Assembly (NCBI GenBank): GCA_903813345.2
Contig: CAIIXF020000006.1
Coordinates: 26,109,936-26,173,935, forward strand
Direction: 5' to 3'
Source: Owenia fusiformis
Lineage: Eukaryota > Annelida > Polychaeta > Sabellida > Oweniidae
DNA: 64,000 nucleotides
Position numbers and translations under genes: made by a program. This document shows positions 32,741 to 45,679 of this stretch, one piece after another. How positions within the stretch are numbered: the stretch's first letter is position 1; each line of letters begins with the position of its first letter. The notes below the pieces were generated by a model, which saw only the letters and a program-made list of their open reading frames with translations, was not told where the DNA came from and did not search any database.

Positions 32741-35080
32741 AAGGATGGGGGTGCAAGAAGGTATCCCGGCATAAATAATGTCAGATCAACATCCTAGATA
32801 TAGTGATATCTGGACACCCCCTCCCCAATCTAACGGCCCTGAGATTCAAAGAGCTCTTTGAAAGTGTCCAAAAAATGATGAAAACAGCATGTGATTGAAA
32901 TTTTGGCCAGGAAGAGTTCCAGCCCCCCCCCCCCCATCTACCCTTGGCTCTTACCATGGACATGGAGGAAATTTAGGAGTCATTTTCAAATGCCCGATTA
33001 CAAGATTACAGTGATTTATTTCCACCCTTACATAAAAGGTTTATTGGTGGGCAGAGGAAATCGAGTATGTATTGATCTAGTTAATAAGTGATTACAGATA
33101 GATTAAAGGAAAAGTGACTTGAAAGTGAATTCTCAAAATTGAGAATTCTGATTGTAATCAAAACTATATGAATTGATACTAATCGCACGGACATGGACTA
33201 GTATTTTGAATCATTTCATATCCTATCCAACAGCAAGTGAAATCAAATGATCAAGCTACATTATTTATTGAAACTTAAATAAGGGACAATATTTTTTTTC
33301 CCTTTTATGTTAGTCTCATATGTTGCTTGCAATTTTTTGAGTTTTTGACTCAGTTACCATTCGGGTGGGGTAAATCTTTTACTTTTTACATTTAATATTG
33401 ATCATATTTTTGCCCTCCGGCTACTGGGCAAACCCCGATTACTGGTACAGAGAAATAGAGCCCAATCTTGAAAAAAATAAAAGATGGAATCATTCATCCC
33501 CCCCCCCCATACATTCACAATAATTAAGTCGTTGGTGAGTTCGGATGTTTTTCAAGTTTAAGTTTATGCTCAATCCAGATAACATCTTCTTTATAATAAA
33601 AATAAAAAGTACCTTTATGTAGATATATATCTCCGATATCTATACATTTCCTGTAAGAATGTGGCAACGAAAATTGGGCAACAAGACCTGGGCCTTATGC
33701 ATTTCTAGTAATCTGTTTTCCTGGTTTTGACACAGAGACATGTTTGAAATGGGTAAACATTGCAATCGGTATGTTTCAAGGAGGCCTCGGGGGGAATGAC
33801 GACCCATGAAACCTAGAACCTAGAAAATCATGTTTATAAATTATAGATCAAGATATAATATTTTCAGGCCCGTAGCCAGGATTTACCGGGGGAGCGGTTT
33901 TACCATGGGGGGGGGGGGATTGCCAAGGGATGGGGGGGGGGCTTTTTGACAGTTTTGGCAAAACATCCATAGACATAGACTATTATGTAATCATGCTAAA
34001 TCATGTCATCTTATACATTGGTACACTTACAAAATAAGGAAATAAATTGTTCAATCAATCAATTACTTTTTGCTATCATCTAATGACGCTACAGAACAAA
34101 ATAATACATTTGTCTCCGGAATTACTGGAAGTTTTAATAACATGTATAATTTCCTGGGAACGATAGATGTATGTGCAATGTCCAAATAAATGATTGTGGC
34201 AAAGATTGCGATTTGCTAGATTCTGATTTTGGAATTTCTTTGATCAAATTGTACCTCACACGCAATGTCAGAAGTGAGATTGAATGTCCAAATAGCATAG
34301 TAAGAGCCCGACTAAGAGATGCCATTCCATTTTATTGACGGGAGATGTATCGCTCAATCCCACACTAGACATTTAATGTTAAATAACAGAGAGATGTCAA
34401 ATTCATATCTTAAAATCTAGAGTCGAGTTTAGTCAGAGATTATAATTTCATTGGTAAAATGCAATCAGAAAGAAGCTTTAGTAATAGTTGTTTATTTTAA
34501 TGAGAGATTCATAAATTGGAACTTAAGTTGTAGCACCATTTGTGAAGATTGCTGGGTCTAACACCTTAGTAGAGTATACCCCCTCCCAAATCATAACCAC
34601 ATTATATTTTTTAATTAAACCTCTTTCCCTATCCTATAATGAAAATAAATATAATTGGAGTGAATTGCATGCATTTCGAATGAAGTTATCATATTTTTAG
34701 TATTTTATTAGTTCAAACAGGTTTACATAAGATGCATAAAAGTGACAAAGGGAAACATTTCAATTTCTAACTCTACAATTGTAATCATACATGTACATAC
34801 CAGACATATGTATACATGTGCATCATCATGATCTTCACTGGACATTATAAACATGAGCGAATAGGGGAGGGGGGAACTTGGATTACGTCCTTTAGAATGC
34901 AGGTTTAGCAAACTGCAATAGATGCCATTTTTCATGATAGGGGTGTTATGAAGGAGCTTGTTCGTGAACGTGCAGAATTATGGTCCTTTGTCTCTAAAAC
35001 GTGTAGCTTAGCTCCTCACAAATGATTAAGTTAATACATAGGGGTTATGCACTGGAATGTTTTGGATATAGGGAATATCC
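32741..35080. other. Intergenic, no gene recognised
   Basis: Several C/G runs. At about 33868 GCCCGTAGCCAGGATTTACC with a following G-rich tract looks like one end of a transposon (compare GGGGCGTAGCCAGCA at 50989). No open frame of note. Confidence 0.4.
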
Positions 35081-35083
35081 TGA

Positions 35084-35145
35084 GGGATATACAATATATC
35101 TTCCCGAGGGCCAAAAGAGACCAAGGGAAGATATATTGTATATCC
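35084..35145. repeat. Perfect 22-bp inverted repeat
   Basis: GGGATATACAATATATCTTC(CC) at 35084-35105 and its exact reverse complement at 35124-35145, with an 18-bp loop. GGGATATA and GGGACATACGA words recur around it, so it is part of a small repetitive patch to about 35230. Confidence 0.85.
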
Positions 35146-36352
35146 CAAGGGATATAATGCGGGACATACGATTTATATGTCCCGGATCCTTGCTGGAGCG
35201 GGACATACGAAAGATATTTGCCCGGATCTGAAATATATTCCCGGTTGATATGTCTCTGAAACCTCATCAGGTATGGAATACGTAGTATTATGTACAGCAA
35301 GGTCTAGAATAATTTGCGAATCTGGAAGGGAGAGATTGACAAGGGGACATCCCAAGGTGGTTCCGAAGCAAATAACTAGCGGTGGAATTAAACATCGTAA
35401 TTGGTAGGGGGTATCTGATCTGCAAACCCGTCTTTTTGGCTCGGTCTTGAAATTCTTTAGCGCAAATGTTTTTACGATGTTAGTCCCCGCTTTTTGAAAA
35501 TTGTTAAAACCCACTCAGACCTGAAAGTGGCACGTACAACAACACAATAAGGAAGTAAAGAATAAAATATCTCATTAATACGGTTGACTGTATAATTATC
35601 TCAATTTGCCATTTCTCATTGATGTCGAGTGTTATACTGTGCGTTGGTGGTTTTCAATATTGATGGACTGGTAAGGATTATGACGACGACAGCATTTTTA
35701 AAGCTTTGACTTGTTTGAATCCCCCCCCCCTCATAAGTCATTCACATTCATTCAAAATATGAAAAAGCAAAAACTTTGGAAAGCAACTGACTACAGAACA
35801 GAGGCCTCATTATCATCTGGTCGCAACGCAAAATCGCATGCGAATCGCATCGCAAGACATCGCAACGCAACTATTTCCCAAAAATGTTATTATCATTCCA
35901 TCGCATCGCAAGTCTGACGCAAAGTTATCGATTTTCTGATCGCAACTAAACAAAAAGTTGCGACGACGTTTACCCTGTCGCAAATCAAATCGCAAATCTA
36001 GTTCATCTTTGAGCGTTATTTTATCTATGTTAATGGATATTTTGTGGTGTTTTATATCGGTCATTTCACTACCTGTTAAGTATTAATCAATAGTATCGAA
36101 GAAATTGTTCAATTTTATTTATTTAATATAATTAAAATATACATTTAATTGAGCCTGTAAATCCTTAAAAATCACGTTTGTTTCTAAATATTGCGAACGC
36201 ATCACATACTGCATACGTCTTAGATTGGTGCCTGCAATATTTCGTGCTCTTTGGAGCATAGGATTTTCGCCAATTAAATATTTATCTAGCTAATAAAGCT
36301 TGTTTGTTGAATTAATCTTGCCACTACTACACTAATGTTCTGAGTATTCCTA

Positions 36353-38560
36353 GTGTATGTGTACCTCACCTACATCGTCTGCAAAAGTACAAGAACACCA
36401 AGATGTTTCATTTCATTCTGGATCACCACAATATATCGTATTGGCCGAAGAGTATTTCGAGATAGGTTTAACCCACTCGATTCACTAAATGACATTGAGA
36501 TGCTCCAGAGATACAGAATGCCGAGAGCATTGTTAATAGAGGTTATAAACCTTTTTGAAGAGGAACTGACACCAAAGAATAGGAACAATCATTTCATCCC
36601 GGGGTTTCTAAAAATGTTGATCACTATCAGATTCCTGGCAACTGGACAACTCCAAATGTCAACAGGTAGAAAGCAACTTACTTTTTCACCCATTGGAATA
36701 CATGTAAAATTGGCAAAGTTCAAATCATAATTTCTCAAATCCCAGCCCATCGAATCCTCACATCCATTCAGATCATGTAGTCCTATTCAAAAACTTCCCG
36801 TTCGGTTATATGGTGAAAAAAATATCCCACGAATGAAAAAAGATTTTGCTACATTTATAAGCGAGCATTGATTTCTGGGCCTGTAAAAAGCACGTAGGAC
36901 CTGATTACCCCATTGATTTACTGAGACCGCCAAAAATTTAATTCAATTTTTTGGTTCAAAATAATAATCTGTCAGCGGTCCCTGACACTCCTACTAGCTA
37001 TCACCAAACATTAATTGCCAATACATGTACACATATACGTGCCATACATCTACAAAGTAGCGAACTAGTGTATTAAGTACTACTTTTCCTATACGATGAG
37101 CAAAACAAATCTCAAGTAGGTTATATTGACCCTATTAGTGTCATGGTTGACTGAATATGCATTTTATTCAATATGAATTTTAAAGTTCGGGGTTTTATGA
37201 AGTGATATGTACATTTTTGCTCAAATCCCCTCAGCACTTTTGATTCTATAGGGTTCTCTTGACCCCTGGGGTCATTATATTTTGTGACAATTTATTCCAG
37301 ACTAAATGTAGTTATTTTGTCATTAAAATATCTTATTAGAGAAACGTTCAGGAAAAGTTGCGCTATCCACAAGACTTCTTGTCACTGCACTGATAAATGT
37401 AGCAAAATAGTCAAAATAATTCAGCCTTGAGCATGAAATTTTTGAATTTTTGGACAAATTTTGGGCTATTTTGGGGGATTTTTGCCCATAACGATACTAA
37501 TCTACTTAAAACAGCTGTTTAAAGTTGTACAAATTGCTTAAGTGATTTATATTCTCTCATAAGTAGGACTATTTGCTACTTTACTAAACTGAAATCATTG
37601 ATTTTTCGTTTTTCATGAACTTCTGATGGCTAGTTCAAGTAGCATTGTCTTTTGTGCAGGTTTACTGAATACGTCCCTTTAAAATTGGGTCTTTCGTGGG
37701 TTTAAAGGGTCAAAATGTTGGAACTTTGCACACTGTGGAACGTTTGGGGTGTGTTTCCTTTAATTTGGCAAGAACTGCATCAAATTACTTGATAAGAGAG
37801 CAGAAATGTAGCAATTTAGGCTGAAAAGTACTGTTTTCAATGAAAAAACGAAAATTGCTGACTCAGCAAAATTTAGATCGTCGTCTCCAGAATTTTAGGG
37901 GTTAATTTGCAAAACTTTAAATGGTCCCATAGAAACATATGCGAAATATGGCTAAATTCGACATATTTCTCGAAATTCACTGATAAATGTGGTTGATATT
38001 AGGTAGAAAGCAACTTACTTTTTCACCCATTGGAATACATGTAAAATTGGCAAAGTTCAAATCATAATTTCTCAAATCCCAGCCCATCGAATCCTCACAT
38101 CCATTCAGATCATGTAGTCCTATTCAAAAACTTCCCGTTCGGTTATATGGTGAAAAAAATATCCCACGAATGAAAAAAGATTTTGCTACATTTATAAGCG
38201 AGCATTGATTTCTGGGCCTGTAAAAAGCACGTAGGACCTGATTACCCCATTGATTTACTGAGACCGCCAAAAATTTAATTCAATTTTTTGGTTCAAAATA
38301 ATAATCTGTCAGCGGTCCCTGACACTCCTACTAGCTATCACCAAACATTAATTGCCAATACATGTACACATATACGTGCCATACATCTACAAAGTAGCGA
38401 ACTAGTGTATTAAGTACTACTTTTCCTATACGATGAGCAGAGCAAAACAAATCTCAAGTAGGTTATATTGACCCACAGGAGATACGTTTGGCATAAGCCA
38501 CCATCCGTTTCCAATATAATTAAGCCTACAGAAGTTGTTACTTTTATGGCAAGATAAGTT
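36353..38560 (+). pseudogene. HARBI1-like (Harbinger) transposase fragment, interrupted
   Basis: Before the insertion the frame reads RRVFRDRFNPLDSL, EMLQRYRMPRALLIEVINLF, then FLKMLITIRFLATGQLQMSTG (first 20 residues: FLKMLITIRFLATGQLQMST), the N-terminal pattern of Harbinger transposases. It stops soon after position 36665. The match resumes exactly at 38479 with GDTFGIS, then after a one-base loss PSVSNIIKPTEVVTFMAR and a stop. This resumed part is the helix-turn-helix-like segment that normally follows. The gap is filled by a 1,809-bp insertion. No DDE motifs follow. Confidence 0.75.
36666..38474. mobile_element. LTR-like insertion: 467/472-bp direct repeats around 870 bp
   Basis: The segment 36666-37132 recurs at 38003-38474, differing to my eye only by a 5-bp insertion (GAGCA). 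The whole block sits precisely in the transposase frame between ACAG (36662-36665) and ACAG (38475-38478), a 4-bp duplication. The interior has no frame over 60 codons. It looks like a non-autonomous LTR element (TRIM type), but the repeats begin GTAG and end CCC rather than TG..CA, and no primer-binding site was recognised. The same limits also read as a GT-AG intron (GTAGAAAG ... CCCACAG). Confidence 0.6.
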
Positions 38561-38992
38561 AAGAATATGTAGTTTTCTTTTTACTATGTTTTTAAAGATT
38601 CTGACAATTCGAAACGCATTATATCGAGTGCATATCCAAAAGACATCGTGTCTTTGCCATTTAAACCAATTTCTCGGTAGATTTTCTCTATAATTGTTTG
38701 CTTTCAACACAAAACACGATTTTGTTTAATCAATGATACATTGACAACAATGTGCTAGAGCAAAGTAGTATGGCACTTCATGAAATACATAATTGTCCCA
38801 TTATTGTTGAAATGGTGCATATCCTGGTAAGTTTTCATAAACAACACTATCTATATTTATTATTGGTATATCAAACTATAAAATCATATCAATTATTGGA
38901 TTTCTATCAATTTCAATCAATCAATGTCAAAAACTAGCGCCAGTGTCCTTTTAAATTTCGCGCCAAAATACACTGTTATGACGTGCAAGGAC

Positions 38993-39871
38993 CTGGGGAC
39001 AATTCGGGAAATGCGGGCTGATATCAGCTTTCAGCGTTAATCTCTGCCTCATTTAAAAAGCTAACTATGTGTTTTATATACCTTTTTGAAGTATTTTTTA
39101 TTTGCATTTCAGTGAAATTATTTTTCCTTCAAAATTTTGAGGGGATCCTACATATTTTTAAAGTTAAATATACCCCGACATCGTCAAATACGCTGTAAGA
39201 CGTAACACTTTGCGCTTACGGGGCTCGTTGAAATTGGGATAACTTTTGAAATAATGATCAAAATCGCACTTAAATTTCACATTTTATTCAATCGAACATG
39301 TGCATTTATGACGTCACAATTGCTTGACGGCTACAGTTCAAATTATCTTAAAACGAACGCTTTTACAAATTTAAAAATTGTGTAAGGTTTTGAAGGCGAA
39401 TGGGACGAGCAATAAGTTTACCTTCATTTAACCTTCTAATTTAGGTCTGATTTGAAAGAAAAATTAACTGCACAATATTGTCATGGCGAAATTTACAAAA
39501 CAATAACCAGTTTGTTTATTTTGCAAATAATATTAAAATAAGAGCTGGTTTACGAGACTTGAAAAAAATGTGACGCATCGATTTTGTACCACAAATTCCA
39601 TACATATCAATTTTTACTAACGCCCCAAATGGATTTCTTGACCGTTTTTCAAAATTCAAAAACATTTTAGAAATATTGTCCTCGAGATCTTGCTACCCTG
39701 TGAATTTTGTAATGATTAGATAAGGATAAAGTATTTTATTTTTAGGTTGAGTAAACTTGAAAAAAATGTGACGCTTGTCGTTTTTGACGTTGTAAGGCTG
39801 TTTGCGCCCTATACTGCTCATTGTTTTGTTTTGGTTTTTTGACGCCATAATGTTACGCTAATTGTCCCCAG
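38993..39871. other. Possible nested element with short inverted ends
   Basis: CTGGGGACAATT at 38993 and AATTGTCCCCAG at 39860-39871 are inverted, inside the Harbinger element. No target duplication is evident, so it is weak. Confidence 0.3.
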
Positions 39872-40054
39872 TTTCGTGCGACGTGTATCTAGACTTGCGA
39901 TCGCAACTTACGTTTCAATTGTTTTGCGATTGCTTTGCGTCTGCGATTGCGCTCAATTGATAATATCACGCATCGCATGCGTTACGAATTGCGATCGCAA
40001 TCGCATCGCAGACGCAACGCAACTATTTGCGACCAGATGATAATGAGGCCTCAG

Positions 40055-42465
40055 GTGTACATGGATCAATATGCCTTTTATAAAATGCCTCTTATAGCAA
40101 TGCCCCGAGCAATGCAGTAAAACGGTTGAAACTGGAAGCGTAATTGAATAAAGAAGCAAAAAAGTATTTAGCTAAGGTTAACTAATAAAAACAAGCAACA
40201 TTCTATCTACAATCAAGCTGTAATAAACATGTGCAATCTCTTAGCCCGGAGGGGGAGGGGTTAAGAGGATGTGAGCGACCAAACGTTTGTACAAAATCAT
40301 GGCGTTTTTCTCAGTGATTTTCAAGTGATTTGGGGCCAAAATGTGACCTCTTGGATTTTGGATTAAAAAGCAAACCACCCCCTTGGCAAACCTGACATTA
40401 ATAAGTAATAAGAAATCAAAACAATAGATACTTGGAAAGAAGTAGAACTTATCATCACCGCCAACAAAGAGAGCTACATTACTAATTATTATAAATATCT
40501 AAAAGATATCGCAAAGACCATAATTATGAACTTTCAAGTCGTATAACATGTAACTGTTGGCATAACATAACGTATAAACGCCATGTAGTATAGCCCTGTA
40601 ACGAAAGATTTCAAAACAGCCTTCGTTAAGCTTTAATCAATCGGTCCTAACTTCGACCGTTAATTTGAATTTTTGGCCTACCAGATGCTCGAAAATCAAG
40701 GATTGCGAGTCTCATACTGCACCGTTTTTCTTAAACTTATACCATTAAAGCAAAACAAAATTGCCTTTCTGTCGGTGTATTACTTTATTGTAAAGAGTCC
40801 CTCGTTCTAGACTTTTTGGTCGGGGGGGGGGGGACTTTCACCAACCCTTCCAAAGGGACACGATACATTTCTCGGGGGCTCAGAGGGCCAGAGGTTAATA
40901 TCATGTTGTCACAGGGTATAAAACCATAGGCCATATTCAATTCCGATGATGATATTCCTAACTCTCTTCAATGAAATCTGAAGTTCGAAGTCCATATCTA
41001 AACTTTGTATGATGAAACAAAACCAGAAGTCTTATATCATAAGTCTACAAAATATCCGATGACTTAAAATGACATTTTGAAATATAAAATTTTATTGAAT
41101 AATATAAACACACCAGCATAAAAAAAATCAACTAAACAATATAACAGCGGCCAAACAAAATCGCTTGTTGCTCAGATATCTATGACTTTAACTGTGTCAT
41201 AGCATAATGATGAAATTACCATTCACATGTGTGTAATAGGCTCAAACAGAGCTTCATACTCCTTTCGTTTTAAAATCTCTTAATTTTCAAATGGGAGAAG
41301 AATTCAATTTTGTTAGCGAATTTTGAGATGAATGCGATTTTTGTGAGAGGGATTGGTCAGGACAATGCGATTTTCTTTTCGAGCGATGGACGATGGGCGG
41401 TAAACACAATATCGCGTCTTCATTACGCCCTTCCATTACATTGGCAATCGTGTGTTTTCATTTCGAAGCATATCAATATTTAAATCTAATTATTTCCTCA
41501 ATTGCAATGCTAGATCTAGTAGTTCAGTTATTTGTGATATTTGACGAATTTATCTAAATCGCCAATCATAATCAGGCTTTGATTAGATAGGTGGCCGAAA
41601 AAGGGATCCTGTTACTAATTTTATGGAGGGGGGGGGGTGTATGTAATATCGACCACCGTCCAAACAATTATTTCCTGCACTATAGGAGAAAGTACTCTTT
41701 AAAAAAGGTTCCAAAAAACTATTTTGAATCATCGTTCCGTAATTGTGCAAATGAGTTTTTGTTTTTAACGTAACGTACACTGTATTTTAATTCTTGTTTG
41801 CTTAAAAAGATTAATTTCAATATGATTCGCAAGTATGATCACTGCATCAAATGTGGAATTTCTTGCAATTTCTAGACGTAGGATGGTCTAGAAACTCCAC
41901 GTATCTACCGGGAGAGGTTCAAAATAAATCATTATTTTATGGCTTGTTCATGCAACAATTGCAACCCCGTGACTGAAAACCGAAAAGTTTTTGGCGATTG
42001 CCCCCCCCCCCATCCTGAATGAAAGCTGGCTTCGCCCCTGCCCTGTATCAATTAGTAATGATACATTGCATACACAATATGAACACATAGTTCTTTCATC
42101 CATTTGGTCAGACGCACAATAATAATACTATTCTAGTATCTTGCTTGATACCCGGGGTTTGATGTAACAACTTGATAGATGCCCGCCAAAACATATTTTT
42201 ACTAGTTATCAGTACAGCTTGTTTGGTATTTTACAAGCTTTAAACAGAACGTGATTTATTATTCAATCATATATGTAAAACGTCATGGTATACGTGAACA
42301 GTTCGTTATACAAAATAATAAATAAAATAGATAAAAGATAAAAGAAATTAGTATATTTCAGTGAAAATATGTCTAAATTATGAATGTTGATCATAATTGC
42401 TTATAACAATATACATTCACCTGATTCGATAATTACTTTAATCTAGATTTCAATCATTAGTCTCA
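40055..42465. other. Intergenic, no gene recognised
   Basis: Scattered G/C runs (about 40825, 41630, 42000). At about 42027 GGCTTCGCCCCTG is an inverted match to the GGGGCGTAGCC type of terminal motif. No coding. Confidence 0.4.
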
Positions 42466-42467
42466 AG

Positions 42468-42640
42468 GCGTGCCAAGACTTTTTGTCACACTCTAAGCAC
42501 GTCTTTGCACTGCGTGTGCTTAGACGTGCCTAGAGATGTCTAGAGTTGGTTTCATCGCGTACCTAGACGTGTCAAAACTAGTCACGCCTAAGCACCCGGC
42601 GTGCTTAGACTTAGTTTCTAGACGTGCTTAGTCTAGAAAT
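42468..42640. repeat. Degenerate short repeat of GTGCTTAGACGTG words
   Basis: TGCTTAGACGTGCCTAGA, TACCTAGACGTGTC, CGTGCTTAGACTTAG and TAGACGTGCTTAGTCTAG follow each other over about 170 bp, in direct and inverted senses. Confidence 0.6.
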
Positions 42641-43045
42641 TCCATTTTTCACGCAGTGCGCGTGCCTTATTTTGGCAAGGCGACGGTACACGGCATGGAC
42701 ACACGATGGTCCGTTTCCCACCCGTTGAAAACATTCAGGGAACTTTGCCGTCCACACCTGGCAATTTTTTGAGCATGCACAAAACTTTTGCCGATTGAGT
42801 AACGTTCGTCAGCAAACGGTAAAAGTGGTATAAGCATAGTATAAGGACGCTGAGTCGTTAAGAATCCTTCGCAGGGCGATGAAGGGACGATGGAGGACGT
42901 TGAGTCTATCAGCGACGACTTGCGATTCCAAGTTGGATATCATCCTCGAAACGGGATCTCACCGGGTTTCCGCTTTCCGCTTTGTAATTGACCATTTTCT
43001 ATGTAATGGAAAAATAGATGGCATCGTAGGTGTTGGTAGGGCTAT

Positions 43046-43149
43046 AGCCTTGCTCAAGTCGGTATTTTTTTACTTATCTGATCTTGAATTATTACCGGCG
43101 GTCATAATAGAAATCAAGATAAGTAAAAGAGACCGACTTGGGCAAGGCT
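43046..43149. mobile_element. Palindromic element, copy 3 of 4 (104 bp)
   Basis: AGCCTTGCTCAAGTCGG ... CCGACTTGGGCAAGGCT. The flanks share GTAGGGCTA (9 bp). Confidence 0.85.
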
Positions 43150-43184
43150 AGTAGGGCTAGAATATAGTACTAAGTAATTGCCAA

Positions 43185-43375
43185 AGTCACTTTATTTCTT
43201 GCTCTAACAAGTAATTCCATTTGGATCAACACCACTGGAATGTAACTCTATGAACTTATTGACATGTGGCCATGGATTGTGATTACAGATTAAAATTGTA
43301 AATGAACTTTCAAAGGTTTTTCAACATTTTGTCAATGGGGATTTCGTCCGACCTTTTTCAGAAAAGGTGAAAATC
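43185..43375 (+). repeat. Dispersed repeat, copy 2 (inverted copy at 7615)
   Basis: TAACAAGTAATTCCATTTGG, GGAATGTAACTCTATGAAC and AAAGGTTTTTCAACATT match the reverse complement of 7615-7800. The end (GTCAATGGGGATTT) also matches 45306-45385. Confidence 0.65.
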
Positions 43376-44810
43376 TTCGGAATTTGAATCAACGTATGGC
43401 GGTAAGGCCATAAGAAGTAGATTTTTGTTTTGCGTTCTGGCAAAATCCAAATCATGCAAGGGTACAAGGAAAACAAACACAAACTCAAGAAAAAATCAAA
43501 CTTGTTTGCTGAGAAATGTATACATTTAATTGGCATAAAGGGATGACATATTTGCAGTGATTACAAATACATATCTATACATTTTATACAATATATTTAA
43601 ACATAGCTATTTAATAATTCAAGGGTAAAAAATAAGAAAATACACAATGTATGCCAATAATCAATAACACTGTCAATTTTGACTCACATCAAATTATCCA
43701 CCATTTCGTCTGATTCTGATTGAAGAAATGCGACGGTATTAGCTTTTAGACATTTGTGATTGCTTTTTGGATGTGTTTGTTTTTCCTGGTTTACTCAAAA
43801 TCGTGCAAGCAAGGGTTCGCAAAACAAAGAATCTACTTCTTATGGCCTAACCAAGGTACTAGAAGTTATTCAATGATTCAAGTGAAATACATCAACAATA
43901 TTCTACCAGAGAAGGTCTGTATTTAACGATGCGCAAGCAGAGGGAAAAACATACACTGAACCGTATCCCAACGCTGACGTCAAGTGGAAAGTGCGTGTGA
44001 ATAAATATATATTTAAGTCTCGTGGACCAATTAGATTGCACGGAATTTCACGATCATGGAATAAAATATAATACAATACTTAGCTTGCAGGAGTGTCAAG
44101 GGGAAAATATTGAAGAAAACGCCCACACATCATTCCTGAATCGCATGAATGGGATATTTGGAAAATATCCTAGATGCGAGTAGAAATAATCTTGATTTAC
44201 GTCATTAAAAATTCAGTCAAACTGATGTCATATTTGGAATCTACATGTTAAGTTACATCTAGAAATGTGGTTTTGAAAAGAGTTTATCAACTTTGAATAT
44301 TTAATTTTCTTTGAAATGTGACTTCTAGGTCGGGGAGATTCCCCATAGACCCCATGTTGTAAAGTCACAAAAAGTGAAATATCTTTTCTTTTGTTGGGCA
44401 GATCATATTTTCTTTTATTGGTAATATTTTAATTAGTATATAACTTTCAGATACGTAAGGGTAATTTGAAAAGTGAACCACTAAGACTGATGAATATTCA
44501 AGTTAAAGGGAATTTTGTAATGCCCTGCCATGTTATTTCCCCCGAATCAGCCACCTGGTGGCAAAACTGGTAACTACCTACTCGCATCTTAGTAATTAAA
44601 TCGTCTTTAGACATTGATGGTACGGGACAAGTTTCATAGAGATACACAGTATTAAACCATGTTAAAAGTAAAATTATAAACCTGAAGTGGAGACTCGCAA
44701 ACGGTTCGAATTCGCCCTTCCATTATCCATAAGGTCACGTGACAGACTATACATAGGGTGATGGTCAGGAGTGGTCCCTTTTCCACTCTTTTTCCACTCT
44801 GCACTCTGAG
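43376..44810. other. Intergenic, no gene recognised
   Basis: AT-rich. A TAAGAAGTAGATT word near 43412 recurs inverted at about 43832 (AATCTACTTCTTATGGCC), and AATCATGCAAGG recurs loosely near 43800, hinting at a decayed foldback. No coding. Confidence 0.35.
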
Positions 44811-44814
44811 AAGG

Positions 44815-45215
44815 AATTTTCAATATGGCCGCTCAATCCAAAATGGCAGCCAATCTTTGATAACTCAAATACGAGTTGACTGATTTAGTTCAATTTTATG
44901 TGCTGATGCCAAGGGACAAAGGAGCTTTGCCGAAGAAGAGAATGACTTTAAAAAAGGCTGCCATTTTTCATGAAAAAACACTAGTTGACGGATTTGGTTC
45001 AAGTTTTGTATGCTGATGCCTAGGGACAAAGGAGCTACGCTGTTCTAGAAAGATTTTCAGAATGGCGGCTGATCTCAAAATGGCTGCCATTTTTCATAAA
45101 AAAGAAATTATATAAATTTAGTTAATGAAAACTCAAATGTTTATTGAAGGATTGGTTTACATTTTATATGTTGATGCCTAGGGACATACAGGCTCTGCCC
45201 AAGAATTTTCAAGAT
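44815..45215 (+). repeat. Three or four imperfect units with GCTGATGCCTAGGGACA
   Basis: Units of roughly 130 bp share GATGCC(A/T)AGGGACAAAGGAGC, AAAATGGC(A/T)GCCA and GTT(G/T)A(C/T)(T/G)GATTTGGTTCA-like words at about 44815, 44950 and 45080. No coding. Confidence 0.55.
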
Positions 45216-45305
45216 GGTCATTAATAATCAAAATATGTTTTGTTCGGGGGGTTTGCTACTCCTTGGAGTTGCTGTTTTTCTAGTTTCACATTAAATTGAG
45301 ATCAT

Positions 45306-45385
45306 ATCCCTTTAAGAGTAAATGAACTTTTAAAGGTTTTTCAACATTGTGTCAATGGGGATTTAGAACGAACTTTTTCAGAAAA
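45306..45385 (+). repeat. Dispersed repeat, partial copy 3
   Basis: GTAAATGAACTTTTAAAGG, TTTTTCAACATTGTGTCAAT and ACTTTTTCAGAAAA match 43300-43370. Confidence 0.6.
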
Positions 45386-45679
45386 CATACATGTATGTAA
45401 ATTTATAGTGTAAGAAATAAATATCGAATATTAATAAAAGAATAAATAAAAAAGACCAACATTAATAGAGGTGACACAAGAGCTTGTAGCTAGACTATAT
45501 GAGTGATCATGAAATCCTTCTTCCACGCCCAACCATAGACAACGTACAGTGACAAAATATACGATTGTACGGTACTGTACACTTGAGATGCGTTGTCAAA
45601 TATTGAAGCAAGCGATATGAAGCAAAAACTATGATATACGTTTTAAAAAAAATTATCGGATGAATACAATAAGTATTTC

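Larger units (their letters stand above)
35802..40051 (+). mobile_element. PIF/Harbinger-like DNA transposon, 4.25 kb
   Basis: AGGCCTCATTATCATCTGG at the left and CCAGATGATAATGAGGCCT at the right are exact inverted termini, continuing into imperfect TCGCAACGCAA and CGATTGCGAT-rich subterminal repeats. CAG directly flanks both sides (35799-35801, 40052-40054), matching the CWG-type 3-bp target duplication known for PIF/Harbinger. A HARBI1-like transposase fragment lies inside in plus orientation, interrupted by a 1.8-kb insertion. The catalytic DDE part is not visible, so the copy is dead. Confidence 0.8.

Noticed and set aside
36353-36421. Start of the Harbinger frame as a true N-terminus
   Set aside because: The first 20 or so residues do not look like the family. 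The recognisable part begins near RRVFRDRF, so the start is probably chance sequence or an intron.
38426-38710. 94-codon minus-strand frame
   Set aside because: It overlaps the plus-strand Harbinger remnant (GDTFGIS...) and the LTR-like repeat, and has no recognised domain.
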